Shown: piece after piece, positions 1 to 8,291 of the stretch
How the letters are laid out: each line of letters begins with the position of its first letter
Position numbering within the stretch: position 1 is the stretch's first letter
NCBI RefSeq assembly: GCF_000952155.1
Contig: NZ_JYON01000001.1
Coordinates: 454,664 to 518,663 of the forward strand
Direction of reading: 5' to 3'
DNA: 64,000 nt
Origin: Aliterella atlantica CENA595
Lineage (GTDB): Bacteria > Cyanobacteriota > Cyanobacteriia > Cyanobacteriales > Chroococcidiopsidaceae
Notes under the pieces: model-generated
What the model saw: only the letters and a program-made list of their open reading frames with translations
Databases searched by the model: none
Told to the model about the DNA's origin: nothing
Translations under genes and position numbers: made by a program

Positions 1-266
1 TTCTGGCAATTTCAAGGGATAGATTTTTGGGTGTTGCTCAGTTAAAGCTACGCGAGATGAGCATTTACCCAGAAAAAGAGTTTTGGCTTGGGGGTGTTTT
101 TGTTTCTCCTGAGTTTAGAGGGTGTAATGTCGGCTCTGCTCTAGCAGAAAAAATTGCCGTCATTGCTAAAGGGTTTGAGGTCAAAGAGCTTCATCTGCAA
201 ACGGAGGCTGTAGATGGAGGCTTGTATAAGCGTCTTGGCTGGAACATCATCGAGACTACTGAATAG
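1..266 (+). CDS. GNAT-family N-acetyltransferase, C-terminal part (5' end outside window)
   Basis: The reading frame is open from the first bases of the window, so this is the C-terminal part of a longer gene. The segment GGVFVSPEFRGCNVGSALAE matches the acetyl-CoA binding motif A of GNAT acetyltransferases, where the R-G-x-x-V-G-S-A core forms the pyrophosphate loop. The tail LYKRLGWNIIE is the usual 'Y-x-x-x-G-W/F' end of the fold. An in-frame TTG at 27 exists but lies inside the domain and is not a credible start. The acceptor substrate cannot be told from this fragment. The family assignment is fairly sure. Confidence 0.75.
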   Translation, partial: LAISRDRFLGVAQLKLREMSIYPEKEFWLGGVFVSPEFRGCNVGSALAEKIAVIAKGFEVKELHLQTEAVDGGLYKRLGWNIIETTE

Positions 267-641
267 AATAGTGTGCGAGTGGTTGTCATGATGCGGCAAT
301 TGGTCTAGTGACAGATTAAGCAAAAACACACTAACAGCAGCAGAACAACATCCGTTTAGAGTTTATTAGTTAAGTACCAGAATTTATTGGCAGCGGTTGA
401 TGGATGCCGTTATGGAGTTCAGAAATCGCAAAGTGAGGTGCAAAAGCGCGATCGCTTACTGGAAAGCCTAGACTCTTATCCAGCACAAAGTTAGTAGGAA
501 AAGTTGCTCAAATGCGATCGCGCTCAATGTCTATTTTTACGATAGAGATCGTCACAAGTAAGTCAAATTAAAGTATTTCTTTTTCTGCTTGCGATCGCGC
601 AACTTAAGAGCTACATCTATACAAGTTGACTAAGGTTTTTC
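267..641. other. Intergenic stretch with scattered HIP1-type octamers
   Basis: No convincing gene is seen. Several GCGATCGC or GCGATCG sites occur (near 449, 515 and 593). Short frames in this stretch are broken by stops. A promoter for the downstream phosphatase gene must lie here, but no clear -35/-10 pair stands out. Confidence 0.5.
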
Positions 642-1217
642 ATGCCCTGGGTAAAAAATCTAGTAGCCGTATTTACAGTTCTTTGCTGTACTACTATAGC
701 GACAAAAGTACGTGCTGATTCCTTCGACCAAGATGTATCTCGTGTCATTTCTAATGAAGGCACTATTATTTATTTAGGAACGGGTGTCGCCTTACCTTTA
801 CTACTAGATAGCAAAAATGGTAAAAATCAATCTCTACGAGCTTTAGATTCTCTCGGTACTAGCCTAATTGTCTGCCAAGGACTAAAAGCTGTCATCGATG
901 TCAAACGTCCTGACTCTGACGATCGCGATAGTTTTCCTAGCTGTCATGCTACCTTAGCCTTTACTATAGCTACGATGCAAAGCGAGTACCAGCCAAAATA
1001 TGCATTGCTTTGGTATGCTGGGGCAAGTGCGATCGCTTATTCGCGAGTAAATCTCAACCGCCATCGTTGGACTGAGGTGTTAGCTGGTGCTGCTATAGGT
1101 TACGGCATTGCGAAGTTAGAATTAAGTCAACCTAATGGACTAATTTTATTTCCTTTGATTGGTTCAGATGATGAAGGGGGAACAGTTGTCGGCTTGCAAA
1201 TGAGCAAGTCTTTTTAA
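642..1217 (+). CDS. PAP2-superfamily membrane-associated phosphatase with N-terminal signal peptide
   Basis: The 191-residue product begins with a hydrophobic leader of about 25 residues ending in an A-x-A-like site (KVRA), so it is probably exported. The three acid-phosphatase motifs are present in order: K-x6-R-P (KAVIDVKRP, about residues 85-93), F-P-S-C-H-A (about 100-105) and S-R-x5-H-x3-E (SRVNLNRHRWTE, about 132-143). Family members normally have PSGH and end motif 3 in D. Here the Gly is Cys and the Asp is Glu, a conservative drift. The family includes phosphatidate, undecaprenyl-pyrophosphate and haloperoxidase-like enzymes, and the substrate here is unknown. The 3' end overlaps the convergent methyltransferase gene by 4 bases. 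Confidence 0.75.
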   Translation: MPWVKNLVAVFTVLCCTTIATKVRADSFDQDVSRVISNEGTIIYLGTGVALPLLLDSKNGKNQSLRALDSLGTSLIVCQGLKAVIDVKRPDSDDRDSFPSCHATLAFTIATMQSEYQPKYALLWYAGASAIAYSRVNLNRHRWTEVLAGAAIGYGIAKLELSQPNGLILFPLIGSDDEGGTVVGLQMSKSF

Positions 1218-1849
1218 GTTGCTTTGGTTGCAACTCCGATAATATGCGGTGTAACTAAGGGAACTGGTGCGTCAAAGTTTTGGTAGTCTACGCTAGCAAA
1301 ACCAGCTTGTTCTAATGCAATCCCTGTTTCACGATTGGGGTTGCAACCATCTCCTAATACTTGCCATAGTGGTTTGATAGTATTTTGTACTTGGCGCAAG
1401 AATGTCCCGTTGGGTGCTGCTACGTGTTCGATAAATAAAAATCTGCCGCCTGGTTTTAGTACCCTCAACACTTCCTGCAATGTTCGCTCTAAGTTAGGCA
1501 CAGAACACAATACCAATGTACTGATAACAGCATCAATACTATTGTCCTCTGCATCTAATTTTTCTGCTGTTCCCGTACGGATGTCGATATGTAAGCCTAA
1601 TTTATCTGCCTCTTTTTGCAAATAAGAATGCATAAAAGGGTTAGGCTCGATTCCAATCCACTCAATATCTGGTGGATAGTAAGATAAGTTAGGACCAGTA
1701 CCAGGACCAATTTCTAATATTTTGCCGTGTAGGTTAGTAAATAATGAGCGTTTGCGATCGCTTATTTTCTCTTCATACTCAGCCGTTCCATTCGCCATTA
1801 ACCAAGCAAATAGGCGTTTGTACCAGTGATAACTTACTTGTTGTGCCAT
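1214..1849 (-). CDS. Class I SAM-dependent methyltransferase (Methyltransf_11/METTL7-like)
   Basis: The 211-residue protein has the SAM-binding motif I, LEIGPGTGPNLSYY, near residues 46-59. The acidic end of strand 2 is IGIEPN, motif II is DAVISTLVLCSVPN and motif III is LKPGGRFLFIEHV. The order and the EH after strand 5 resemble the UbiE/METTL7 branch, which methylates small lipophilic or thiol substrates, but the substrate is not shown. It lies 6 bp after the small gene at 1856-2116 and is likely co-transcribed with it. No membrane segment is evident. Confidence 0.8.
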   Translation of the reverse strand: MAQQVSYHWYKRLFAWLMANGTAEYEEKISDRKRSLFTNLHGKILEIGPGTGPNLSYYPPDIEWIGIEPNPFMHSYLQKEADKLGLHIDIRTGTAEKLDAEDNSIDAVISTLVLCSVPNLERTLQEVLRVLKPGGRFLFIEHVAAPNGTFLRQVQNTIKPLWQVLGDGCNPNRETGIALEQAGFASVDYQNFDAPVPLVTPHIIGVATKAT

Positions 1850-1855
1850 ATATAG

Positions 1856-2116
1856 TCAAGCATGAAGGTTTGCTTGTTCTTGCAGCCAAGGATCTGTTGG
1901 TTGTCCATCCCGACGACGCAGTTCAATTTCTACTACCATGACTTCTTTTGAACCAGGAGGTGCAGGTTTTTGATGAAACAAGATTTCGTAGTCAGCTGGG
2001 TTGTGATTGCGTTCTTTGAGCCAATCTTGAACTTTTGTTAGAGCAAAAAATGATTGTCCTTGCTCAAACATTCGCGTAATCTGCATCTGTAGCGTATAAG
2101 GATTTAATCTGCCCAT
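1856..2116 (-). CDS. Conserved small hypothetical protein (86 aa)
   Basis: I do not recognise a named family. The product is soluble, with no signal peptide or membrane segment. A central stretch YEILFHQKPAPPGSKEVMVV is followed by alternating hydrophobic residues, suggesting a small alpha/beta fold. It starts with ATG (MGRLNPYTL) and a short purine-rich AGGAGAAAT precedes it, which supports expression. It sits just upstream of the methyltransferase gene in the same direction, so a two-gene transcript is likely. Function unknown. Confidence 0.6.
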   Translation of the reverse strand: MGRLNPYTLQMQITRMFEQGQSFFALTKVQDWLKERNHNPADYEILFHQKPAPPGSKEVMVVEIELRRRDGQPTDPWLQEQANLHA

Positions 2117-2184
2117 AATCTATTTCTCCTGATGCGCGATCGCATACCATAACACTTACATAAGCGATCGCACTTTTGATTAAT

Positions 2185-3654
2185 TTAAGAAGCGCTAACT
2201 TCAGCTTCGCCACCAGAAGTTGGTAATATCCGGCTTACACCTTGCTGTACGAAAGTCTGTAAGAAAGCAACTTGCTGATTTTGCTGAAATACCTTTTGCA
2301 AAGTTTGCCCTAACTTATCTAAATTCAAACCACTTTCAGTATTTATTGTTACTTCTTGGCTTTGGAAGTATTCAACCAAACTCAATGCTGCAACGCGAGT
2401 AAGATAAGCTGCACTAACTCCCTGCAAAGCACCGCCAGCAACATAAGTAACAACGTTACTCTTTAATACTGTGGCGATCGCTTTTGTCGATAATTCTACT
2501 AAACCTAGTTTTAGCATCAAGCTACCCATGTTCCCAGCTACAGTTTGCGCTTGCTGCAAGGAGAATTTTTGCTGGTAGATATTGCCTAATTCAACTACCA
2601 ACTGAGCGTTAATTGCGGCTGTTGCTAGTAAATCTAACGCTGGTACGGGGTTAGCAAAAGCAGCAGCAGCGGCTATCCACTGATATTGTTCGATAATTGG
2701 CGTGGCGCGATCGCGTCTGACTGCATTTATAACTGTTTTTGCTTCAGCTTTAATAATTCCAGCATTGCGAATTGTTGTCGCCCAAATTAGCTGTTGCCCT
2801 TCATTTGCTAAAATTTGCTGCAAACCGCTAGTTAAGTTAGCAATTTCTGGTGCTGGTGTATCTAGGCGTTCGCTTACTGTTCCGTCTACTTGATGCTGGC
2901 GGACTTTTACAGGATTTGGGCAAGCTGCGATCGCTACTACATCTTTTGCTGTTTGCTGCAATGAATGCAATACTATCGCTCTTTCTTCTGGCAAATATCG
3001 ATCTTGTTTGTTAAAAATTAGCAATGCCCGTTGCTCGACCTCTGCTAATTTTTGTAATACTTGCCATTCGGAGTATTTTAAATCGCTGTCAGTAACAAAT
3101 AATACTAAGTCTGCGGCGATCGCTTGTTGCCAAGGATCTATTTCTGCCTCATCTTTAACTATTTGATTAAATAAAGCTGCTGTTTCTACAAGACTTACAG
3201 TATGCTTGCTAGTATTTTCCCAATTAGCAGACAAAACTTGTATCAATGTAGTTTTTCCTACACCCTTACCACCAGCGATCGCTACATTTATATTTTGTCG
3301 TTCTAATTGTTCGTTAAGTTGCGTAACTTTCGCTTGTATTTGTGGTAACAACTCATGTTTATCTGCTTCTATTTGTAATTGATTAACTACATTTTGTGCA
3401 GAATAGATGGCTTTTTCTACCTTTTCTCGATTTGGAGGAGAATTATCTATTAATTGAGCTTTTTTAGCTTTACTTTGTTGAAATAACCAAATACAAACAC
3501 CAAGAGCGATCGCGCTAAATATTCCTAATTCGCTGATTTGTCCGAGCGAGCGATCGAAACTTTGCCATAGCCATAGAGCTAAAGTTAAGCCAATTCCGCC
3601 CGCTAAAATCGGTCGCCGCAATATTACCATCAATGCCTCCTCAAACTCAGCCAC
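2185..3654 (-). CDS. DUF697-type membrane GTPase (HSR1/YcjF-like)
   Basis: This 489-residue protein has two hydrophobic segments near the N-terminus (about residues 13-28 and 42-60). A GTPase domain follows: P-loop GGKGVGKTT (about 128-136), a switch region and the guanine-specificity motif NKQD. The C-terminal half is Ala-rich and hydrophobic and matches the DUF697 region found in cyanobacterial and plastid proteins of this type. Such proteins are thought to act at membranes, but their role is not settled. The second motif (LVLFVTDSD) replaces a canonical DxxG, which is common in this group. It is transcribed away from the gene at 4050. Confidence 0.75.
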   Translation of the reverse strand: MAEFEEALMVILRRPILAGGIGLTLALWLWQSFDRSLGQISELGIFSAIALGVCIWLFQQSKAKKAQLIDNSPPNREKVEKAIYSAQNVVNQLQIEADKHELLPQIQAKVTQLNEQLERQNINVAIAGGKGVGKTTLIQVLSANWENTSKHTVSLVETAALFNQIVKDEAEIDPWQQAIAADLVLFVTDSDLKYSEWQVLQKLAEVEQRALLIFNKQDRYLPEERAIVLHSLQQTAKDVVAIAACPNPVKVRQHQVDGTVSERLDTPAPEIANLTSGLQQILANEGQQLIWATTIRNAGIIKAEAKTVINAVRRDRATPIIEQYQWIAAAAAFANPVPALDLLATAAINAQLVVELGNIYQQKFSLQQAQTVAGNMGSLMLKLGLVELSTKAIATVLKSNVVTYVAGGALQGVSAAYLTRVAALSLVEYFQSQEVTINTESGLNLDKLGQTLQKVFQQNQQVAFLQTFVQQGVSRILPTSGGEAEVSAS

Positions 3655-4049
3655 GCTAACACCCTATCGTTATCTACTGCTTTTCTTATGCTAGTAGAGG
3701 TAAATACAAACTGCCCACGCTCAAATTTATATTAATTTCCAGTTTCGTACAGCCAAACTTAGATTTCTGCATGGGGATCGCACTAAACAGGTTCGCCATT
3801 GATTAATGATCCCCAAGATAGATAGGCGATCGAAGCAGTAGCCCTTATCTTAGTTAGTATAGTAGCGTCTGTTAACAATAAAAAATAGTATTACAACAAT
3901 GTTTTAGAAAAATATTGGTCATAACTTACCAGTTTTATAAGTAAAAAACCATCATTGCAGAGTTATTTTCACATTTGTTTAAATTAGAGTGTTTTTGTGA
4001 CAAATCCAGCCTTGTAGTCTAACTATTTTTTAAAAGCGGAGATGAGATT
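3655..4049. other. A+T-rich intergenic region between divergent genes
   Basis: This gap separates the leftward GTPase gene from the rightward zinc-ribbon gene, so it should hold two promoters. I see one degenerate HIP1 site (near 3827) and long A/T runs, but no repeat or RNA gene that I can support. Confidence 0.45.
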
Positions 4050-4235
4050 ATGCACGTACAAAATAATAACTGTCCATGCTGCGGTACTCCTTTGTTGCGT
4101 CATATCCGCCAACGCGGTATTTATTGGTTTTGTACCTCGTGCTGGCAAGAAGTACCAATTATAGCTGTAAGCAGATTACCAATTAAAGAAGAAATTACTA
4201 CTAAAGCACAACCTACTGTTGCCACCAAAGGTTAA
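4050..4235 (+). CDS. Small zinc-ribbon protein (61 aa)
   Basis: The product carries two Cys knuckles, CPCC near residues 9-12 and CTSC near 29-32, separated by about 16 residues. This spacing fits a single zinc ribbon. The linker between them (LLRHIRQRGIYWFC) is typical of short cyanobacterial proteins that end ...CWQEVP. A GGAG ribosome-binding site lies 8 bases before the ATG. The last 20 residues are polar and probably disordered. It may bind nucleic acid or a protein partner, but no function is known to me. Confidence 0.7.
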   Translation: MHVQNNNCPCCGTPLLRHIRQRGIYWFCTSCWQEVPIIAVSRLPIKEEITTKAQPTVATKG

Positions 4236-4243
4236 AAGCTAAA

Positions 4244-4288
4244 TATCTATATATCCCTGATAAAATCGTGACACGCGATATATAGATA
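4244..4288. promoter_or_regulatory. 12-bp perfect inverted repeat ending 7 bases before the dehydrogenase start codon
   Basis: The arms TATCTATATATC (4244-4255) and GATATATAGATA (4277-4288) are exact reverse complements, with a 21-base loop. The right arm ends just before the ATG at 4296, so the structure could act as an operator or as an RNA hairpin over the ribosome-binding region. It could also terminate the upstream small gene, though no T-tract follows. Confidence 0.5.
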
Positions 4289-4295
4289 ATTAGTT

Positions 4296-5324
4296 ATGCT
4301 TGCTGCCCTACTTTACGGTAAAGAAGAATTACGCTTAGAACAAGTTGCCGATCCTACCCCTACAGACGATGAAATTGTTATCCAAGTAGGAGCAGCCACT
4401 ACTTGCGGCACAGATTTAAAAGTATGGCGGCGCGGCGGTCATGCTAAGATGCTACAACTTCCTACTTTGTTTGGACATGAAGCGGCGGGAAAGATTGTTG
4501 CTGTAGGAAAAAGCGTGCAAAGTTGGCAAATAGGCGATCGCGTTGTTGCTAATAACTCCGCTCCATGCACAGAATGCTTTTTTTGTCAAAAGCAAGAATA
4601 CTCATTATGTCCGAATCTTACTTGGAATAATGGCACGTTTGCCGAGTATTTGAAAGTTCCAGGGGCGATCGTACAGCAAAATTTATTACCTATTCCCGAA
4701 GACTTGCCAGATGCACTAGCAGCAATGACAGAACCTTTAGCCTGCGTACTGCATGGAGTAGCAAGATCGAACGTCAGATCGGGCGATCGCGTAGTAGTGT
4801 TAGGAGATGGAGCAATTGGCTTAATGTTTGTCGCAGTATTAGCCAATCAATTAGGTGCAGCAGTATTTTTATTTGGTGGTAGTGAGGCGCGGTTGCAAAT
4901 TGGGCAAAAGTTTGGTGCGGCGAAAACGTTTAATTATCGGCATATAGAAGATACACCAGCAGTAGTTAAAGAATTAACTGATGGCTGGGGTGCAGATGTA
5001 GTCATTGAAGCAACAGGCGTACCTGCTGTATGGGAGAATGCGATCGCACTCGCTCGTCCTGGTGCAACAGTTAATTTATTTGGTGGTTGTCCGCGAGATA
5101 CAACAATTACTGTAAATACAGAACAATTGCACTACAGCGAGTTGACCTTAAAAGGTGTATTTCACAACACGCCACAATATGTCCGCACTGCTTTGTCGCT
5201 GCTAGCAAGTAGAACCATACCTTTTGAGCTATTAATTAGCGAACAGCGCCCGTTGCAAGAGTTGGAGCAAGTATTTCAGGATATGAAACAGCGTAAAGTT
5301 GTGAAAGTTGCGATCGCGCCGTAA
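4296..5324 (+). CDS. Zinc-dependent alcohol/polyol dehydrogenase (MDR superfamily)
   Basis: The 342-residue protein has the full zinc MDR layout. The catalytic zinc ligands are the Cys in TTCGTD (about residue 37) and His-Glu in GHEAAG (about 60-61). The structural zinc lobe has four Cys in CTECFFCQKQEYSLC. The Rossmann motif is GDGAIGLMFVAVLANQLGA. It resembles threonine, sorbitol and related NAD(P)-dependent dehydrogenases (COG1063), but the substrate cannot be read from sequence. The ATG lies just after a 12-bp inverted repeat. Length is normal for the family. Confidence 0.85.
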   Translation: MLAALLYGKEELRLEQVADPTPTDDEIVIQVGAATTCGTDLKVWRRGGHAKMLQLPTLFGHEAAGKIVAVGKSVQSWQIGDRVVANNSAPCTECFFCQKQEYSLCPNLTWNNGTFAEYLKVPGAIVQQNLLPIPEDLPDALAAMTEPLACVLHGVARSNVRSGDRVVVLGDGAIGLMFVAVLANQLGAAVFLFGGSEARLQIGQKFGAAKTFNYRHIEDTPAVVKELTDGWGADVVIEATGVPAVWENAIALARPGATVNLFGGCPRDTTITVNTEQLHYSELTLKGVFHNTPQYVRTALSLLASRTIPFELLISEQRPLQELEQVFQDMKQRKVVKVAIAP

Positions 5325-5335
5325 CCTCCCTATTA

Positions 5336-5371
5336 ATTTCGTTCATTTCGTACGTTTCGTTTGTTTCGTAA
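5336..5371. repeat. Four tandem 9-bp iterons (consensus RTTTCGTNN)
   Basis: The units are ATTTCGTTC, ATTTCGTAC, GTTTCGTTT and GTTTCGTAA, end to end at 5336-5371. They sit about 55 bases before the antitoxin start and just upstream of a TAAAAT box (5378-5383) that could be a -10 element. Direct iterons in this place suggest binding sites for the antitoxin's DNA-binding domain. Confidence 0.6.
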
Positions 5372-5426
5372 ATAGTTTAAAATAAAACTGCATCTAGCTC
5401 CTTGATTGGAGAATTGAGCAGTATTC

Positions 5427-5897
5427 ATGAAAGTTTCCATACATCAAAGTTCAACTCCCCTTTTACCTACTGAAGCAGAAGCAAGTCTCGCTCAAGCTAG
5501 CAGTCGAAAATTAGCAGCTTACGTGCAGAAATCTGGAGATTATCAGAATATAAAACTTGTTAAAGACGATACTACTAGCGAGACAATTGCTGTACCTGCA
5601 GTAGCCTTTAATCTATTAATTGACATTTTGGCACAAATGGCTAATGGTAACGCTGTGACGCTGATTCCCATACACGCCGAACTTACTACCCAAGAAGCTG
5701 CAGATATTCTTAATGTCTCTCGTCCTTATTTAGTAGGTTTACTGGAGTCTGGAGCAATACCTTATCGTAAAGTAGGAACGCGCCGCCGCGTGCGCTATCA
5801 AGATTTAATAGATTACAAAAATAAAATTGATGCCGAACGTCGGCAAGTCCTTGACGAGCTTGTTGCGGAGGCGCAAGAACTGAATATGGGATATTAG
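5427..5897 (+). CDS. Antitoxin with excisionase/MerR-type helix-turn-helix
   Basis: The 156-residue protein has a winged-helix segment from about residue 80: LTTQEAADILNVSRPYL, then VGTRRRVRYQDLIDY. This is the DNA-binding fold of excisionase-family (HTH_17) proteins and of many antitoxins of PIN-domain toxins. The N-terminal 60 residues are variable. The next gene starts 6 bases after its stop and encodes a PIN-domain protein, so the two form a VapBC-like operon. Autoregulation through the iterons upstream is likely but inferred. Confidence 0.8.
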   Translation: MKVSIHQSSTPLLPTEAEASLAQASSRKLAAYVQKSGDYQNIKLVKDDTTSETIAVPAVAFNLLIDILAQMANGNAVTLIPIHAELTTQEAADILNVSRPYLVGLLESGAIPYRKVGTRRRVRYQDLIDYKNKIDAERRQVLDELVAEAQELNMGY

Positions 5898-5903
5898 AAA
5901 ATC

Positions 5904-6473
5904 GTGGCAAATTTCACTGCTATTTACGATGCGTGTGTTCTATATCCAGCACCGCTTCGCGATTTTCTGATGGAACTTGCGCTCACCGATCTATTTAAAG
6001 CCCGTTGGACAGAGGAGATTCATGATGAATGGATAAAAAACGTTTTAAAAAATCGTTCTGACCTTACAAGCGAAAGGCTAACTAAAACTAAAACTCTCAT
6101 GAATATTGCTGTGCGAGATTGCTTGGTGACAGGTTATCAAGCGCTAGTTCCAGGTTTACAACTTCCAGATCCAAACGATCGCCATGTTCTTGCTGCAGCA
6201 ATTCGCGCTCAAGCCGATATAATTGTCACTTTTAACTTAGATGACTTTCCTATGCAAATACTTAGCGAGTTTGGGGTTGAACCTCAACACCCAGATGAAT
6301 TTATTTTGCATCTAATTGACCTTAATCCGGCGAAAGTATGCACTGCAATAGAAAGGCAACGAAGCAGGCTTAAAAACCCACCTAAGACTATTGAGGAACA
6401 TTTAGATACACTCTTAGCACAACAGTTGCCGCAGTCAACAGCTACGCTACGTCAGCTATATTTTGAGACATAA
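5904..6473 (+). CDS. PIN-domain toxin (putative ribonuclease, VapC-like)
   Basis: It starts with GTG. The four acidic residues of the PIN active site are visible in the 189-residue product: D in YDACVLYP (residue 9), E in TEEIHDEW, D in PDPNDRHVLAAA and D in FNLDDFP. This pattern fits the 'toxin component, PIN family' group that pairs with excisionase-like antitoxins. The expected activity is metal-dependent endoribonuclease action on tRNA, rRNA or mRNA. It is longer than classic VapC because of a C-terminal helical extension of about 50 residues. All catalytic residues look intact. Confidence 0.82.
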   Translation: MANFTAIYDACVLYPAPLRDFLMELALTDLFKARWTEEIHDEWIKNVLKNRSDLTSERLTKTKTLMNIAVRDCLVTGYQALVPGLQLPDPNDRHVLAAAIRAQADIIVTFNLDDFPMQILSEFGVEPQHPDEFILHLIDLNPAKVCTAIERQRSRLKNPPKTIEEHLDTLLAQQLPQSTATLRQLYFET

Positions 6474-6947
6474 TCTAAAACTTGCAGCGATCGCATGATG
6501 AAGCCGTCAAGCCGTAGAACTATTATATCAGCAGGATTTATCATGGCAAGATTAGCAATCAACGAGCCTAATTGAACAAGATATAGATGCTTTATGTGCT
6601 TTTAAGCACTGAATATCTGCTCAATCTTAAAGGATTAACTTTTAGTTAAATTTCTAGGTAATTTATGTATAAAGGCTAGAATACAGAGGAATTACCATCG
6701 GGGATCAACAATTATAGAGATAGGAGGTTGCAGCAAAAAGCTTAATAGTCTGCCTAAAGTTATACGCAAGTGACTGAAATTACTTGCACAATAAAAGTGA
6801 GACAACAGTATATAAATCGCGTCATCTAGGCTTTAGCAGACAAAAAATCTCCAGCAACTTTAGGAGGTTTTCCGTACTTTTTTGGGAATTTTTGATTATT
6901 TACCTTTATTCTTGCTTTTTTTCCACTAATTAAGAGGTTACTACAAA
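6474..6947. other. Intergenic region, possibly with a decayed coding remnant
   Basis: No intact gene is supported. Around 6510-6610 the plus strand reads as short peptide pieces interrupted by stops, which may be an old gene end, but no family is recognisable. A GGAGG-like sequence near 6723 is not followed by a gene. Confidence 0.35.
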
Positions 6948-7217
6948 ATGCAATATTTTCAAAAAATTCGTTGCCCAAATTGCGGCAGCGAAGGCGAACG
7001 CCACTACATAACACATAGTAAACTAACTCGAACGCAATGCCCAAGTTGCGACTATCTGATGGTAACTTGTTCGGAAACAGGTAGAGTAATTGAGGCTTAT
7101 TCGCCAGGAATAAGCTATCGCCGTCTAAACCTGCGTAGTGCGGAGTTGCCCGCAAGCAGCATTTGCATCCAATCCACGCGAGTAACGCACGCTAACAGCG
7201 ATTTGATGTTGCGTTAG
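6948..7217 (+). CDS. Cyanobacterial small zinc-ribbon protein, 3' end running into rlmN
   Basis: The first ~62 residues form a zinc ribbon with two C-x2-C knuckles (CPNC at about 9-12, CPSC at about 29-32) and the conserved-looking stretch [19 protein letters not shown]. From memory, homologues of this type stop shortly after this point. Here the frame continues about 25 residues further and overlaps the 3' end of the convergent rlmN gene by 93 bases. The tail is therefore probably an extension from a lost stop codon. It may bind nucleic acid; function unknown. Confidence 0.7.
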   Translation: MQYFQKIRCPNCGSEGERHYITHSKLTRTQCPSCDYLMVTCSETGRVIEAYSPGISYRRLNLRSAELPASSICIQSTRVTHANSDLMLR

Positions 7218-8183
7218 GATGCTCGTAAAATCTTGAATAGCACGAGAGCTTGGACGTTTGTATTCTGCCTCAGCAATGGGATTGTAGGGAATTAAATTAA
7301 CATGACATTGAAAACCACGCAGCAGTTGGGCTAGTTCAACTGCTTGCTCTGGCAGATCGTTCACTCCCGCAAGTAAAATATATTCAAAACTGACGCGACG
7401 ACCTGTAACTTGTACGTATTCCCGACATTCAGTAAGTAAGTCTTGAATGGGATAATTGCTAGCGCTAGGAATAAGTTTTGCGCGTAAAGCTTGATTAGAG
7501 GCGTGGAGGCTGACAGCAAGAGTAACTTGCAGTTGGTGTTGAGCAAATTTCCGAATGCGATCGCGAATCCCAACTGTGGAAACAGTCATGCACCGTTGCC
7601 CAATCCCCACATCTTGATTGAGAGATTTAATCGCTTTTAAAACGCTATCAGTATTTAACAATGGTTCGCCCATACCCATAAATACGATATGGCTGACGCG
7701 GCGCTGAAAGTCTGCTTGGACAGTCAGGACTTGATCGATAATTTCATAAGCTGCTAAATTGCGTAAGAAACCACCTTTACCAGTAGCGCAAAAATCGCAA
7801 GCCATCGGACAGCCAACTTGAGTAGAAACGCAAACAGTTAGCCGTTTGTCGGTAGGAATACCAACAGCCTCGACAATTTGCCCGTCTGCAAGCTTCAGCA
7901 AGTATTTTACAGTTCCATCGGTAGCTTGAGAACGAAAGTGAATAAGAGAACGCCCAATAGGGAAATCAGCTACAGAAGAGCGCCACTGTTTGGAAAACAC
8001 AGAAATATCGTTGAGGCTGCGTGCGCCTTTATGGTAGATCCAATCGTGTAATTGTTTGCCACGATAGGCAGGTTGATCGCGCTCGACTACCCAATTAGTT
8101 AATTCTTCTAAACTTAAACCTAATAGCGGACTTGGTTTAGGCTTATCTAGAGTATTTGTAGTAATTTGGTCTTGACTGCCCAT
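7125..8183 (-). CDS. rlmN: 23S rRNA (adenine(2503)-C2)-methyltransferase RlmN
   Basis: This 352-residue radical-SAM enzyme methylates A2503 of 23S rRNA, and in many bacteria A37 of some tRNAs. The [4Fe-4S] motif C-x3-C-x2-C is C125/C129/C132 (CPMACDFC). The SAM-binding GMGEPLLN follows, then SLHA and the conserved C-terminal Cys344 in AACGQL that accepts the methylene adduct. It starts with ATG at 8183. Its last 93 bases overlap a convergent zinc-ribbon gene. Length and motifs are complete, so it should be functional. Confidence 0.95.
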   Translation of the reverse strand: MGSQDQITTNTLDKPKPSPLLGLSLEELTNWVVERDQPAYRGKQLHDWIYHKGARSLNDISVFSKQWRSSVADFPIGRSLIHFRSQATDGTVKYLLKLADGQIVEAVGIPTDKRLTVCVSTQVGCPMACDFCATGKGGFLRNLAAYEIIDQVLTVQADFQRRVSHIVFMGMGEPLLNTDSVLKAIKSLNQDVGIGQRCMTVSTVGIRDRIRKFAQHQLQVTLAVSLHASNQALRAKLIPSASNYPIQDLLTECREYVQVTGRRVSFEYILLAGVNDLPEQAVELAQLLRGFQCHVNLIPYNPIAEAEYKRPSSRAIQDFTSILTQHQIAVSVRYSRGLDANAACGQLRTTQV

Positions 8184-8291
8184 ATAAGGAAAATTAATTA
8201 ATATACTTCGACGTTAACTTATTAGTTGGGTTAAAACCAAGTGTGGCGCTGCAAAGCTAAAATTATGCGATCGCCCGTTATTTATAGTTGT

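Noticed and set aside
6510..6610. Short interrupted peptide pieces after the PIN toxin
   Set aside because: They may be an old gene end, but no family could be recognised and stops break every frame.
6826..7155. 109-codon leftward frame over the zinc-ribbon gene
   Set aside because: It lies opposite a better supported zinc-ribbon gene and has no family features.
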